Part shown: positions 1 through 7,239 of the stretch, piece after piece
Position numbering within the stretch: position 1 is the stretch's first letter
Layout of the letters: each line of letters begins with the position of its first letter
NCBI GenBank assembly: GCA_900552545.1
Contig: USAL01000006.1
Span: forward strand, 1-38,761
Length of the DNA: 38,761 bases
DNA from: an uncultured Sutterella sp.
GTDB taxonomy: Bacteria; Pseudomonadota; Gammaproteobacteria; Burkholderiales; Burkholderiaceae_F
Direction of reading: 5' to 3'
Notes under the pieces: model-generated
What the model was told of the DNA's origin: nothing
The model's database searches: none
Seen by the model: only the letters and a program-made list of their open reading frames with translations
Translations under genes and position numbers: made by a program

Positions 1-691
1 CCTGCTCAACGCGCCCGTACTGCATCTGATTGGCGCCGGTGACGGCGCCGCGCTCGTGGCCGAAGAGCTCGCTTTCAAGGAGCTCGCGCGGAATGGCCGC
101 CGTATTGATCGCCACGAAGGGCGCGTTGCGGCGCAGACTGTGCCGATGCAGAGCGCGCGCCACGACTTCCTTGCCAGTGCCGGATTCGCCCGTCAGAAGC
201 ACCGTCACGTTGCTGTGCGCGAGGCGCCCGATCGCGCGAAACACCTCCTGCATCGCCCTCGAATGACCGATGATTTCGGGTTCGGTCTCTTCCTGTCCGG
301 CCTCGGTACCGCTCTCGGACGACCGGGCGCGGCTTTCCTCGCAGGCGCGCCGCAGAAGTTCAATGGCGCGGTTGATGTCAAAAGGCTTGGCGAGATACTC
401 GTAGGCACCGCCCTGAAAGGCGCTCACGGCGCTGTCGAGGTCGCTGAAGGCCGTCATGATGATCACGGGCACCTCGGGGTGCATCTCCTTGACCTGCGCC
501 AGAAGATCAACGCCGCTCATGTCGTGCATGCGGATGTCGCTCAGCAGCACCGCAGGCACCTCGTCCTTCAAGGCCTCAAGCACCTCCTCGGCCGACTCAA
601 AGAGCCGGCAGGGCATCTGCGCACGGTTGAGCGCCTTCTCCAGAACCCAGCGTATGGAGCGGTCATCGTCTACCACCCAGATTCTCTTCAC
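1..691 (-). CDS. glnG: Nitrogen regulation response regulator NtrC (GlnG), partial
   Basis: This is the N-terminal 230 residues of an NtrC-family sigma54 activator; the rest lies beyond the left edge. I translated it from the minus strand starting at a GTG at 691, which has a GGGGAG ribosome site 7-8 bases upstream. Residues 1-120 form a receiver domain with the acidic pocket VVDDD near residue 8 and the phosphoacceptor aspartate D52 in SDIRM. The AAA+ domain follows with Walker A GESGTGKE. The sigma54-contacting loop, normally GAFTGA, reads GAVTGA here (bases 32-49), which is unusual. The gene lies 22 bases downstream of glnL, and both follow glnA, so the three form the classical glnA-glnL-glnG nitrogen-control group. 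NtrC is phosphorylated by GlnL under nitrogen limitation and activates sigma54 promoters such as the one upstream of glnA. Family assignment is firm; the effect of the loop change is not known. Confidence 0.95.
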   Translation of the reverse strand, partial: MKRIWVVDDDRSIRWVLEKALNRAQMPCRLFESAEEVLEALKDEVPAVLLSDIRMHDMSGVDLLAQVKEMHPEVPVIIMTAFSDLDSAVSAFQGGAYEYLAKPFDINRAIELLRRACEESRARSSESGTEAGQEETEPEIIGHSRAMQEVFRAIGRLAHSNVTVLLTGESGTGKEVVARALHRHSLRRNAPFVAINTAAIPRELLESELFGHERGAVTGANQMQYGRVEQ

Positions 692-713
692 TTTGGTCTC
701 CCCGATTGTTTTT

Positions 714-1802
714 TCAGAGCGGATCACTCAGAGGGAAAAGCAGACTGAAATCCGTCCGGCCGGGCTGGCTGTCGACTTCGATGCTGCCGCCGTGCTGCTC
801 GACATAGGTCTGCACGATCGACAGGCCCAGTCCCGTGCCGCCGTCGCGTCCAGTCACGAGCGGATAAAAGATCTTCTCGCGGATCGACTCGTCGATCCCG
901 GGCCCGTTGTCGATGACGTGCACGTTGAGCGCGAGACGGTAGCGCTTTCTCTGGATCACGCACTGGCGCGCCACGCGCGTGCGCAACAGCACCTCGGCGC
1001 GCTCCTCGAACATCAGATGACTCGTCGCCTGCGCTGCGTTTCTCAAGAGATTGAGGAAAATCTGTACGAGCTGCTCACGGTCGCCCTTGATCGGCGGCAC
1101 CGACACGTCGTAGTCGCGCACGATCCGCAGGCCGTGCGGAAACTCGGCCAGAACGAGATTGCGCACGCGCTCAAGCACTTCGTGCAAATTCACCTCATCG
1201 ACATGGCGCTCCTTGCGGTACGGAATCAAAAGCCGATCCACAAGCGACTGCAGCCGGTCTGCTTCCGAAATGATGACTTCGGTGTACTCGCGCTGCTCGG
1301 GGGTCGAGAGTTCACCCTCAAGAAGCTGCGCCGCGCCGCGAATGCCGCCCAAGGGGTTCTTGACTTCGTGGGCGAGGTTTCTTAGAAGCGCCTTGGTCGC
1401 GTCGCTCATCCCCGCCTCCTGCTCCTGGCGCGCGAGCTTCATCGCCTTTTCAACCTCGGCGATTTCAAGAAGCAGCATGCCGTCGCTGCCTGCGATCTGC
1501 GACAGGCTCACATGAACAGGTTCGGGATCATCCATCGGGCGCCGCAACTCAGCCACGGCGCTGTAGGGCGCGTACTTGGAATCCTTTTGCGAAAACTTCT
1601 CCACCCAGTCGCGCACCTGCGGCAGCATCAGACCGACGTCGGTGCCCTTGAGGTTTCTTCTCGAGCACCCCATCAGCGCTTCCGCCGCACTGTTGCACCA
1701 GCAGACCCGAGCGAAACGATCAAGCACGATGATGCTCGTCGTCAGCAGGTCGGCCGCCGTCTGCAGATGGACGTAGAAGTTGGGTGTCGATGTACGGGCC
1801 AT
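714..1802 (-). CDS. glnL: Nitrogen regulation sensor histidine kinase NtrB (GlnL)
   Basis: A 362-residue cytoplasmic histidine kinase/phosphatase that controls NtrC in response to PII. It begins with a PAS domain (about residues 10-125: NFYVHLQTAADLL, then CNSAAEALMGCS). The dimerisation/phosphoacceptor helix follows, with H145 in LAHEVKNPLGG, the NtrB-type H-box. The ATPase domain has an N box around NLLRNAAQA, a G1 box in DNGPGID and a G2 box in GGTGLGLS. There are no membrane segments, as expected for NtrB. The ATG at 1802 is the natural start. The gene sits between glnA (206 bases upstream) and glnG (22 bases downstream), and length and order match the proteobacterial gln operon. Transcription could come from the glnA sigma54 promoter by readthrough past the hairpin at 1959-1997. 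Confidence 0.96.
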   Translation of the reverse strand: MARTSTPNFYVHLQTAADLLTTSIIVLDRFARVCWCNSAAEALMGCSRRNLKGTDVGLMLPQVRDWVEKFSQKDSKYAPYSAVAELRRPMDDPEPVHVSLSQIAGSDGMLLLEIAEVEKAMKLARQEQEAGMSDATKALLRNLAHEVKNPLGGIRGAAQLLEGELSTPEQREYTEVIISEADRLQSLVDRLLIPYRKERHVDEVNLHEVLERVRNLVLAEFPHGLRIVRDYDVSVPPIKGDREQLVQIFLNLLRNAAQATSHLMFEERAEVLLRTRVARQCVIQRKRYRLALNVHVIDNGPGIDESIREKIFYPLVTGRDGGTGLGLSIVQTYVEQHGGSIEVDSQPGRTDFSLLFPLSDPL

Positions 1803-1958
1803 GATGGTTCAGAGAAACACGCTCAAGGCGTCGGGTCCGGCGTCAAGGCCGGTCGAGAAATTTTGGCAAAAAGCCCTCCACGGCCGCCGCTGGCAGTACC
1901 GACGGCCGCGGAACGAAACGAAGCAAACTGTCCGTTCCGAGGGAAGTGAAGTAATTGC

Positions 1959-1997
1959 CCCGGCAGCGCCCAGCTGGACGAACAACGCGCTGCCGGG
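1959..1997 (-). terminator. Hairpin between glnA and glnL (attenuator or processing site)
   Basis: A perfect 11-base-pair inverted repeat (CCCGGCAGCGC with GCGCTGCCGGG) encloses a 17-base loop, starting 12 bases after the glnA stop codon. On the minus strand it is not followed by a T-run, so it is not a strong intrinsic terminator. It more likely reduces readthrough or protects the glnA transcript, giving more glnA than glnLG mRNA. The structure is seen; the role is inferred from the similar glnA-glnL arrangement in enterobacteria. Confidence 0.6.
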
Positions 1998-2008
1998 ATG
2001 GCTAAGAA

Positions 2009-3421
2009 TTAGCCGGCGTAGTACATCTCGTACTCAACAGGATGCACGGCGCAGCGATAGCGCGAGACTTCCTGTTCCTTGAGCGCGATGTAGCCGTCGA
2101 TCAGGTCGTCGCTGAAGACGCCGCCGCGGGTGAGGAACTCGCGATCCTTGTCGAGGTACTCGAGAGCCTGAGAGAGCTCGGAGCACACCGTCGGGATCTT
2201 GGCGTTTTCTTCCGGCGGCAGATCGTAGAGGTTCTTGTCGGCGGGCTCGCCCGGATGGATCTTGTTCTGGATGCCGTCGAGGCCGGCCATCATCATCGCC
2301 GAGAAGGCGAGATAGGGGTTGGCCATCGGATCGGGGAAGCGCACTTCGCCGCGGCGGGCCTTCGGGCTCGAGACGTGCGGGATGCGCAGCGAGGCCGAGC
2401 GGTTGCACGAGGAGTAGGCAAGCTTCACCGGAGCTTCAAAGCCCGGCACCAGACGCTTGTAGGAGTTGGTGGTCGGGTTGGTGAGCGCGTTCAGAGCACG
2501 AGCGTGCTTGATGATGCCGCCAATGTAGTAGAGCGCGAGCTCGCTCAGACCAGCGTAGCCGTTGCCCGCGAAGAGGTTCTGGCCGTCCTTCCAGATCGAC
2601 TGGTGGACGTGCATGCCGGAGCCGTTGTCGCCGAACATGGGCTTGGGCATGAAGGTGGCGGTCTTGCCGTAGGCGGCAGCCACGTTCCAAACCGTGTACT
2701 TCAGAATCTGCAGCCAGTCGGCACGTTGCACGAGCGTGGAGAAGCGCGTGCCGATCTCGCACTGACCGGCAGCGCCCACTTCGTGGTGGTGCACTTCGCA
2801 GGGAACACCCTGCTGCTCGAGCAACGTCACCATTTCGGCACGAATTTCGGTAAGGCTATCCACAGGCGGAACCGGGAAGTAGCCTCCCTTGTACGGGGCG
2901 CGATGGCCGAGATTGCCGCCTTCATACTCGATGCGGCTCGACCAGGGGCCTTCTTCCGAGAAGATCTTGAAGAAGGTGTAGTTGGGATCGTTGGCGTAGG
3001 TGACGCCGTCGAAGATGAAGAATTCAGGTTCGGGACCGAAGAAGGCCTGGTCGCCGATGCCGGTCGACTTCAGATAGGCTTCGGCGCGACGCGCGAGCGA
3101 GCGCGGATCGCGGCTGTAGCCCTTGCCCGTATCGGGTTCGAGCACGTCGCAGGTGAGCACGAGCGTGTTCTGCTCTCTGAACGGATCCATATGGGCCGTC
3201 TCGGGGTCGGGCATGAGAATCATGTCGCTCGCTTCGATGCCCTTCCAGCCGGCCATCGACGAGCCGTCAAAGGCCTGGCCGTCTTCGAACGTGTCTTCGG
3301 TGAGCTGATGCGCGGGCACCGACAGGTGCTGCTCGCGACCACGGGTATCGGTAAGACGATAGTCAACAAACTTGACATCGTTGTCTTTGACCATTTGCAA
3401 TACGTCAGCAGGCGACGTCAT
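2009..3421 (-). CDS. glnA: Glutamine synthetase type I (GlnA)
   Basis: Makes glutamine from glutamate, ammonia and ATP as a cytoplasmic dodecamer. I place the start at the ATG at 3421 (MTSPADVLQ), which has an AAGGAG site 8 bases upstream, rather than the in-frame GTG seven codons earlier. This gives 470 residues, the usual length for GSI-beta. Visible family motifs include the substrate-domain signature FDGSSMAGWKGI near residue 50, the metal-binding stretch GPEPEFFIFD, the ATP-site region with HVHQS, and the adenylylation loop NLYDLPPEE with Y399. That tyrosine indicates control by adenylylation through GlnE. The upstream region carries a sigma54 promoter and NtrC sites, and glnL and glnG follow downstream. 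Nothing is unusual in the protein. Confidence 0.98.
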   Translation of the reverse strand: MTSPADVLQMVKDNDVKFVDYRLTDTRGREQHLSVPAHQLTEDTFEDGQAFDGSSMAGWKGIEASDMILMPDPETAHMDPFREQNTLVLTCDVLEPDTGKGYSRDPRSLARRAEAYLKSTGIGDQAFFGPEPEFFIFDGVTYANDPNYTFFKIFSEEGPWSSRIEYEGGNLGHRAPYKGGYFPVPPVDSLTEIRAEMVTLLEQQGVPCEVHHHEVGAAGQCEIGTRFSTLVQRADWLQILKYTVWNVAAAYGKTATFMPKPMFGDNGSGMHVHQSIWKDGQNLFAGNGYAGLSELALYYIGGIIKHARALNALTNPTTNSYKRLVPGFEAPVKLAYSSCNRSASLRIPHVSSPKARRGEVRFPDPMANPYLAFSAMMMAGLDGIQNKIHPGEPADKNLYDLPPEENAKIPTVCSELSQALEYLDKDREFLTRGGVFSDDLIDGYIALKEQEVSRYRCAVHPVEYEMYYAG

Positions 3422-3532
3422 GATGGATTCTCCTTGAACCAATCGGAAAGAGTTGTACCGGGAGGCAAAGCCCGAAAATCCAAGACACCAGATTGTCCCG
3501 GAGGCTTTACCTGATTTTCACGTAATGGATAA

Positions 3533-3547
3533 GCAATTCCCGTGCCA
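3533..3547 (-). promoter_or_regulatory. Sigma54 promoter of glnA
   Basis: On the minus strand the sequence reads TGGCAC, five bases, then TTGC, which matches the core of the sigma54 -24/-12 consensus exactly. Transcription would start about 12 bases beyond the TTGC, near 3521, leaving a leader of about 100 bases before the glnA start at 3421. The position, the paired NtrC-like sites about 100-140 bases further upstream and the identity of the downstream gene agree. The start site itself is predicted, not measured. Confidence 0.9.
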
Positions 3548-3621
3548 GTTCGGCAAACTCAAAATCCTGCCGTCTTTCAAGGGGGACGTGCACGAAAATC
3601 GCACAGGTATTGTACGTTGCG

Positions 3622-3660
3622 ATGCACTAATTTAGTGCATGAAGCACCAATTTTGGTCGT
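3622..3660. promoter_or_regulatory. Two NtrC enhancer-like palindromes upstream of glnA
   Basis: Bases 3622-3640 form a perfect odd palindrome, ATGCACTAA-T-TTAGTGCAT, matching the NtrC operator pattern TGCAC...GTGCA. A second, weaker site follows at 3643-3659, GCACCAA then TTTGGTCGT. The centres are about 20 bases apart, two helical turns, as expected for cooperative binding of NtrC dimers. They lie about 100-140 bases upstream of the predicted start of the glnA sigma54 promoter, a typical enhancer distance. Binding is inferred from motif similarity. Confidence 0.82.
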
Positions 3661-3936
3661 GCCATTCCCTCAAAAGATCGGTTATGGGGCATGCGATGCC
3701 TTCGGACCGCACGCCCGCCGCAGCGGCGAAGGCCGCACCGCGCGTTTTCCCCATTTTTTCACCCCTCCCCGAAGTGCCCCTGACGTATCCCTCTTTTTCC
3801 CTTCCCCTCCCCTCGCAACACTTGTCAGGCGTTTCTTTTTGCGCACTGTGCGGTGACCGAGAGGCTCCGACTCGCCCCAGAACCTTTCGCGCAACAACTT
3901 GCCGGCCGCTTTGTGGAAAAGCCCGGCCCGCACCGG
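3661..3936. other. Intergenic stretch between the glnA enhancer and ssrA
   Basis: About 275 bases lie between the NtrC sites and the ssrA promoter. I see no gene with a credible start and ribosome site on either strand. The stretch 3755-3840 is rich in pyrimidine runs (TTTTTTC, CCCCTCCCC) but has no clear hairpin. It divides two divergent units, glnA leftward and ssrA rightward. Confidence 0.6.
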
Positions 3937-3942
3937 TACAAT
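3911..3942 (+). promoter_or_regulatory. Likely sigma70 promoter of ssrA
   Basis: TACAAT at 3937-3942 is a good -10 box about 14 bases before the mature tmRNA 5' end. The best upstream candidate for a -35 is TTGTGG at 3911-3916, but the 20-base spacing is long, so only the -10 assignment is reasonably supported. Confidence 0.5.
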
Positions 3943-3955
3943 TGCGTGTTCCAAC

Positions 3956-4320
3956 GGGGGTGTTCCGGATTCGACGGGGTGTAGGACGTCGTACGGTGCA
4001 TGCCGAGGTCTAGTCACCTCGTTAAACAGCTAGACAAAAATAAACGCCAACAACGAGCGTTTCGCTCTCGCCGCTTAATGCCGCGAGCGATGCACCAAGT
4101 GGTCTCTGGCTTGGGCCGGGTTAAACCGGCAGCATCGTCATTTCACAGAGTCTAGGTTGAGCCGGTGTCGCGACGGCACATCCGAAACTTAGCGACTGGC
4201 CGGCAGTAGGCCCGTTCATTGGCAGTGCTGTCGGTAAGATCTCAAAATTAGTGAACTAAACATGTAGATCCGACGAAAAAATCACTTCGGACGCGGGTTC
4301 AATTCCCGCCACCTCCACCA
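3956..4320 (+). ncRNA. ssrA: Transfer-messenger RNA (tmRNA)
   Basis: The 5' end GGGGGUG pairs with CACCUCC before the terminal ACCA, giving the seven-pair acceptor stem (one G-U pair). The T-arm GGGTTCAATTCCCGCC follows the usual tmRNA end pattern, and the 5' region has the conserved GGATTCGACGGGG. The tag frame starts at 4046 and encodes ANNERFALAA followed by TAA at 4076. It resembles the beta-proteobacterial tag ANDERFALAA but has N instead of D at the third position. The RNA rescues stalled ribosomes together with SmpB. Length is 365 nucleotides. A terminator follows immediately. Confidence 0.97.
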
Positions 4321-4325
4321 ATTTC

Positions 4326-4365
4326 AAAACCCAGACAGTCTGCGGACGTCTGGGTTTTCTCTTTT
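4326..4365 (+). terminator. Intrinsic terminator of ssrA
   Basis: An 11-pair stem, AAAACCCAGAC with GTCTGGGTTTT, encloses an 11-base loop and is followed by TCTCTTTT. It starts six bases after the CCA end of the tmRNA. Confidence 0.9.
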
Positions 4366-4559
4366 CTGACTGCCGTCTCTCCTTCACGGCCTGCTTTGGT
4401 TCTGCTGCTCGTTCTTTAACGAGCAGCACTGACAGACAATCGGATAGGAGGCCCACATTTCACCGTTGCTGTCAAGTCTGACTGCGCCGGTTAGCACGCA
4501 AACAAAATAAGCCCTAGCTTCCAAAACAAGCTATTCGAGAATAGCGCTGTCAAGCGTCC
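4366..4559. other. Intergenic, no feature recognised
   Basis: This stretch between the ssrA terminator and the IS-like repeats holds no credible gene on either strand. It has short inverted pieces, for example GCTGCTCGTTC with GAACGAGCAGC around 4400-4427, which can form a hairpin but without a clear T-run. It may be the chromosomal flank of a former insertion. Confidence 0.5.
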
Positions 4560-4599
4560 TTTAAATTGACCCCCGAAAACGTCGTTTAAATTGACCCCC
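4560..4599. mobile_element. IS21-family-like end remnant (tandem terminal repeats)
   Basis: The 15-base unit TTTAAATTGACCCCC occurs twice in direct orientation, at 4560-4574 and 4585-4599, 25 bases apart. Repeated units of this kind (TTTAAATTGACCCCC next to a TG/CA end) are typical of the termini of IS21-family elements carrying istA/istB. No transposase genes are present here, so this is a solitary end left by deletion, recombination or an assembly collapse. It directly abuts the truncated flavoprotein gene that starts around 4612, which suggests the element caused the truncation. The family assignment rests on recall of the repeat motif and needs a database check. Confidence 0.6.
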
Positions 4600-4631
4600 T
4601 GTTGTTAATCAGTCAGAGCAGTACCAACAGC

Positions 4632-5474
4632 CCTGGATGCTGCGCGTCCGCTCGATGCCGGGCGCCCGCGGCGACGGCATCCGCGCCTGCCTGTGGCGCC
4701 AAGATGGACGAGACGCAGACGACGATGAAGTTCGACCGCTGCGCCCTGCGTCCGGATCAGCCCAACGGTGCCGAAACCGCCCAGAAGGGCGACGTGGGCA
4801 TGTTCTGGATGGCCTCGCAGCCCTGGCTCAAGGTCAACGCCGACAGCCACCGCTTCATCAACGAATCGGGCACGTACGAAAACATCCTGCACGCCGACGA
4901 ATTCCAGAAGGGTCACTGCCACTACACGCTCTTTGAGTCCAACTGGGTGAAGTACGCCAAGCAGTTCAAGATGCACGGCTGCTCGCGCCTGTATCCGTTC
5001 GAGAACGGCGCCCAGCCCAACATCCCCTGGCAGGTCTTCCAGAAGAAGTACTTCCCGGTGCTGCTTGAAAAGGGCTTCCTGATGAAGGCCGACACGATCG
5101 AAGAGCTCGCCGAGAAGCTTCTGCTGCCGCCGGCGGAGCTTGCCAAGACCGTCAAGCGCTACAACGAGCTTGTCAAAAAGGGCAAGGACGAGGACTACGG
5201 CAAGGAACCCTTCCGTCTTTCGCCGCTCGACAAGCCGCCGTTCTACGGCGCCAAGAACACGGGCGACATCCTCTGCACGCTCAACGGCATCGTGATCAAC
5301 ACGAACATGAACGCGCTTGACAACGATCTCAACCCGATCCTGGGCCTTTACGTCATCAGCAACGACAGCGGCAGCTACTTCGCCAACACGTACCCGAACC
5401 TCTCGACCGGCATGGCCTGCGGCCGTACGGTGACCTTCGGGCGCCGCGTGGGCAAGTACCTCGCCAAGCTCTAA
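4632..5474 (+). pseudogene. Truncated, frameshifted FAD-dependent reductase (fumarate reductase/flavocytochrome c type)
   Basis: Only the C-terminal half of an FAD_binding_2 (fumarate reductase flavoprotein-like) enzyme remains, about 275 of roughly 500 or more residues. The end shows the family's C-terminal pattern: GIVINTNMNALD, then PILGLYVISNDSG, then NLSTGMACGRTVTFGR. The N-terminal Rossmann GxGxxG region is absent, and the upstream boundary coincides with the IS21-like repeats at 4560-4599. The reading frame also breaks near 4697. Up to that point GDGIRACLW is read in one frame, and beyond it GAKMDETQTTMKFD is read in another, consistent with loss of about five bases. The longest intact remnant starts at the ATG at 4704 (256 residues). 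Relatives reduce fumarate, urocanate or other enoates in the periplasm. No ribosome site is seen. A terminator follows at 5525. Confidence 0.8.
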
Positions 5475-5524
5475 GAGCGGTGCTTTTTCAGGCGCAGGCA
5501 GCGCCTGATTAAAGCTCTCTTCAA

Positions 5525-5559
5525 GGCGGCTTTCCTTCAAGCGGGAAAGCCGCCTTTTT
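5525..5559 (+). terminator. Intrinsic terminator after the flavoprotein remnant
   Basis: GGCGGCTTTCC pairs with GGAAAGCCGCC around an eight-base loop and is followed by TTTTTA. It is intact and strong, showing that the remnant was the end of a real transcription unit. Confidence 0.9.
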
Positions 5560-5776
5560 ACGCCCTCCTTTTTCCTGCATTGCCCTCCTTTCGCCCTTCA
5601 TTACGCCCTTCCCCTCCCGCACCGCCTCCTGCATCCACCCCTTGATCCTGTCTCCTTTTTGGACAGGCGCGGTTTTGTCTTTTGCCCTGCGTCCGCGCAC
5701 AATTTCCTAGCGTCGCAAGCGGGCCCGACACGTGCTGGGCCGCACGGCGTGCACACAAAACAGGGAGGGAAGACGC

Positions 5777-7042
5777 ATGAGTGAATTTCAGGAGAAGGCC
5801 CGGGCCTTTGTTGAAGACTTCTTTGACACGGTACGCAAGGAAAGCGCCGACGGGCGCGGCGTCTCGCGCATGGGCTACGGCCCGCACGAACAGTTCGTGC
5901 ACGATCTGGTAACGCGCATCGGTGAAAGCATCGGCATGCAGTCCGAAGTCGATCAGGCGGGAAACCTGTGGCTGACGCTGCCGGGCGAAGACCGCACGCT
6001 GCCTGCGATCGTCTCGGGCTCGCACGGAGACTCGGTGCCCGAAGGCGGCAACTTCGATGGTCTTGCAGGCGTCTGCGCGGCCCTCACGGTTGCCAAGATG
6101 CTCCACGGCGAGGGAGTCAAACTAAAGCGCGACTACCGCGTGCTCGTCTTTCGCATGGAGGAAAGCTCCTGGTTCGGGCGCTGCTACGTGGGGTCGTTGG
6201 CGCTTACGGGCGGGCTCAAGCCCTCTGAAGTGGCGCTCAAGCACCGCAAGGAGGACATCACGCTTGCCGAAACCATCCGCCGCGCGGGCTTTGATCCGGA
6301 CGTGATGACTTCTGGCAAAGTGCTTGCCGACCTCTCGAAAATCGCCGCCTTCATTGAACTGCATATCGAGCAGGGGCCGCGGCTTGACGCGTCGGACAAG
6401 GAGCGCGTGGGCATCGTGACGGGCATTCGCGGCAACCTCAGGCACCAGGCCTGCCAGGTGCTGGGCGAAACCGCCCACTCGGGCGCGGTCGATCGCGAGT
6501 TCCGCCATGATGCGGTGATGGCCCTGGGCGAACTGCTCTCGCGCATGGACCGGCACTGGGTGAGCTGGCTTGCCGCCGGGCAGGATCTCGTCTTTACCTG
6601 CGGCGTCGTCAACACGGCAAGCACCGCGGCCATTGCCATCATTCCGGGCGAAGTCACCTTCGGGCTCGACATGCGCAGTCTCGACATGCAGACCCTTGCG
6701 CGCTTTCATGCGCTCATGGAGGCCGAAGCCCAAGACATCGGACGCGAAAAGCGCGTGCGCTTTGTCTTTGACGACGTGCTCGTGTGCGAGTCGTGCAAGG
6801 TCTCCGACGACGTGCGCGGCAGGCTCGAGGCGGCCGCGCGCAAGCACGGCATCCCCTATCAGGCGATGCCAAGCGGCGCAGGCCACGACTCGGCCGTGCT
6901 CGGCAACGCCGGCGTGCCGGTTGCGATGATTTTCGTCGCCAACCAGAACGGCTCGCACAACTGGCGAGAAGCCATGCGCATCGAGGACTTCCTCGCAGGC
7001 ACCGAGCTTTTGTGGCACACGGTCTGCGACTACGACAAGTAG
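5777..7042 (+). CDS. M20-family Zn-dependent amidohydrolase (N-carbamoyl amino acid hydrolase/allantoate amidohydrolase type)
   Basis: A 421-residue cytoplasmic hydrolase of the AllC/HyuC/beta-ureidopropionase group, which removes carbamoyl or amide groups from N-carbamoyl amino acids, allantoate or ureidoglycine-type substrates. The ATG at 5777 is preceded by GGGAGGGAAGACGC, a strong ribosome site. Dinuclear metal ligands are visible: H83 and D85 (GSHGDSV), D94 (GGNFDG), E128/E129 (RMEESSWFG), H196 (ELHIEQGP) and H394 (NGSHNWRE). Dimerisation-domain residues lie around 205-330 (TGIRG, ETAHSGAVD). GSGAGHD occurs near 366-371 as SGAGHD. No hydantoinase, allantoinase or uracil-degradation partner is adjacent, so the exact substrate cannot be told. 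It stands alone between two terminators, with a promoter probably in 5560-5776. Confidence 0.88.
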   Translation: MSEFQEKARAFVEDFFDTVRKESADGRGVSRMGYGPHEQFVHDLVTRIGESIGMQSEVDQAGNLWLTLPGEDRTLPAIVSGSHGDSVPEGGNFDGLAGVCAALTVAKMLHGEGVKLKRDYRVLVFRMEESSWFGRCYVGSLALTGGLKPSEVALKHRKEDITLAETIRRAGFDPDVMTSGKVLADLSKIAAFIELHIEQGPRLDASDKERVGIVTGIRGNLRHQACQVLGETAHSGAVDREFRHDAVMALGELLSRMDRHWVSWLAAGQDLVFTCGVVNTASTAAIAIIPGEVTFGLDMRSLDMQTLARFHALMEAEAQDIGREKRVRFVFDDVLVCESCKVSDDVRGRLEAAARKHGIPYQAMPSGAGHDSAVLGNAGVPVAMIFVANQNGSHNWREAMRIEDFLAGTELLWHTVCDYDK

Positions 7043-7112
7043 TCGTTAAGTCGTCGGGCAAATCGTTGGGCACCTTGTCGGGCAGCTTATCGCGCCCGAC
7101 GAAGCCCATTTC

Positions 7113-7166
7113 AAAAAAAGACGCCGATCGGGCAGCTCGAAAGAGCCACTGTCCGAAGTCGGCGTC
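7113..7166 (-). terminator. Intrinsic terminator of the fdh operon
   Basis: On the minus strand GACGCCGA pairs with TCGGCGTC, with an inner stem CGGACAG/CTGCCCG, followed by a run of seven T. It lies about 75 bases past the fdhD stop codon. The convergent amidohydrolase gene ends at 7042, so it may also limit antisense reading. Confidence 0.85.
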
Positions 7167-7239
7167 AACTTTCTTACAGGGGAGAAAATGTCATTCCTTG
7201 CACACCGTCCAAAAATGGGACGGCGTCTTGCTGGAGCCG

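Noticed and set aside
4256..4456. Minus-strand open frame with the phrase EVAGIEPASE
   Set aside because: This is the well-known false protein produced by translating the end of tRNA or tmRNA genes. It overlaps the ssrA 3' end and terminator.
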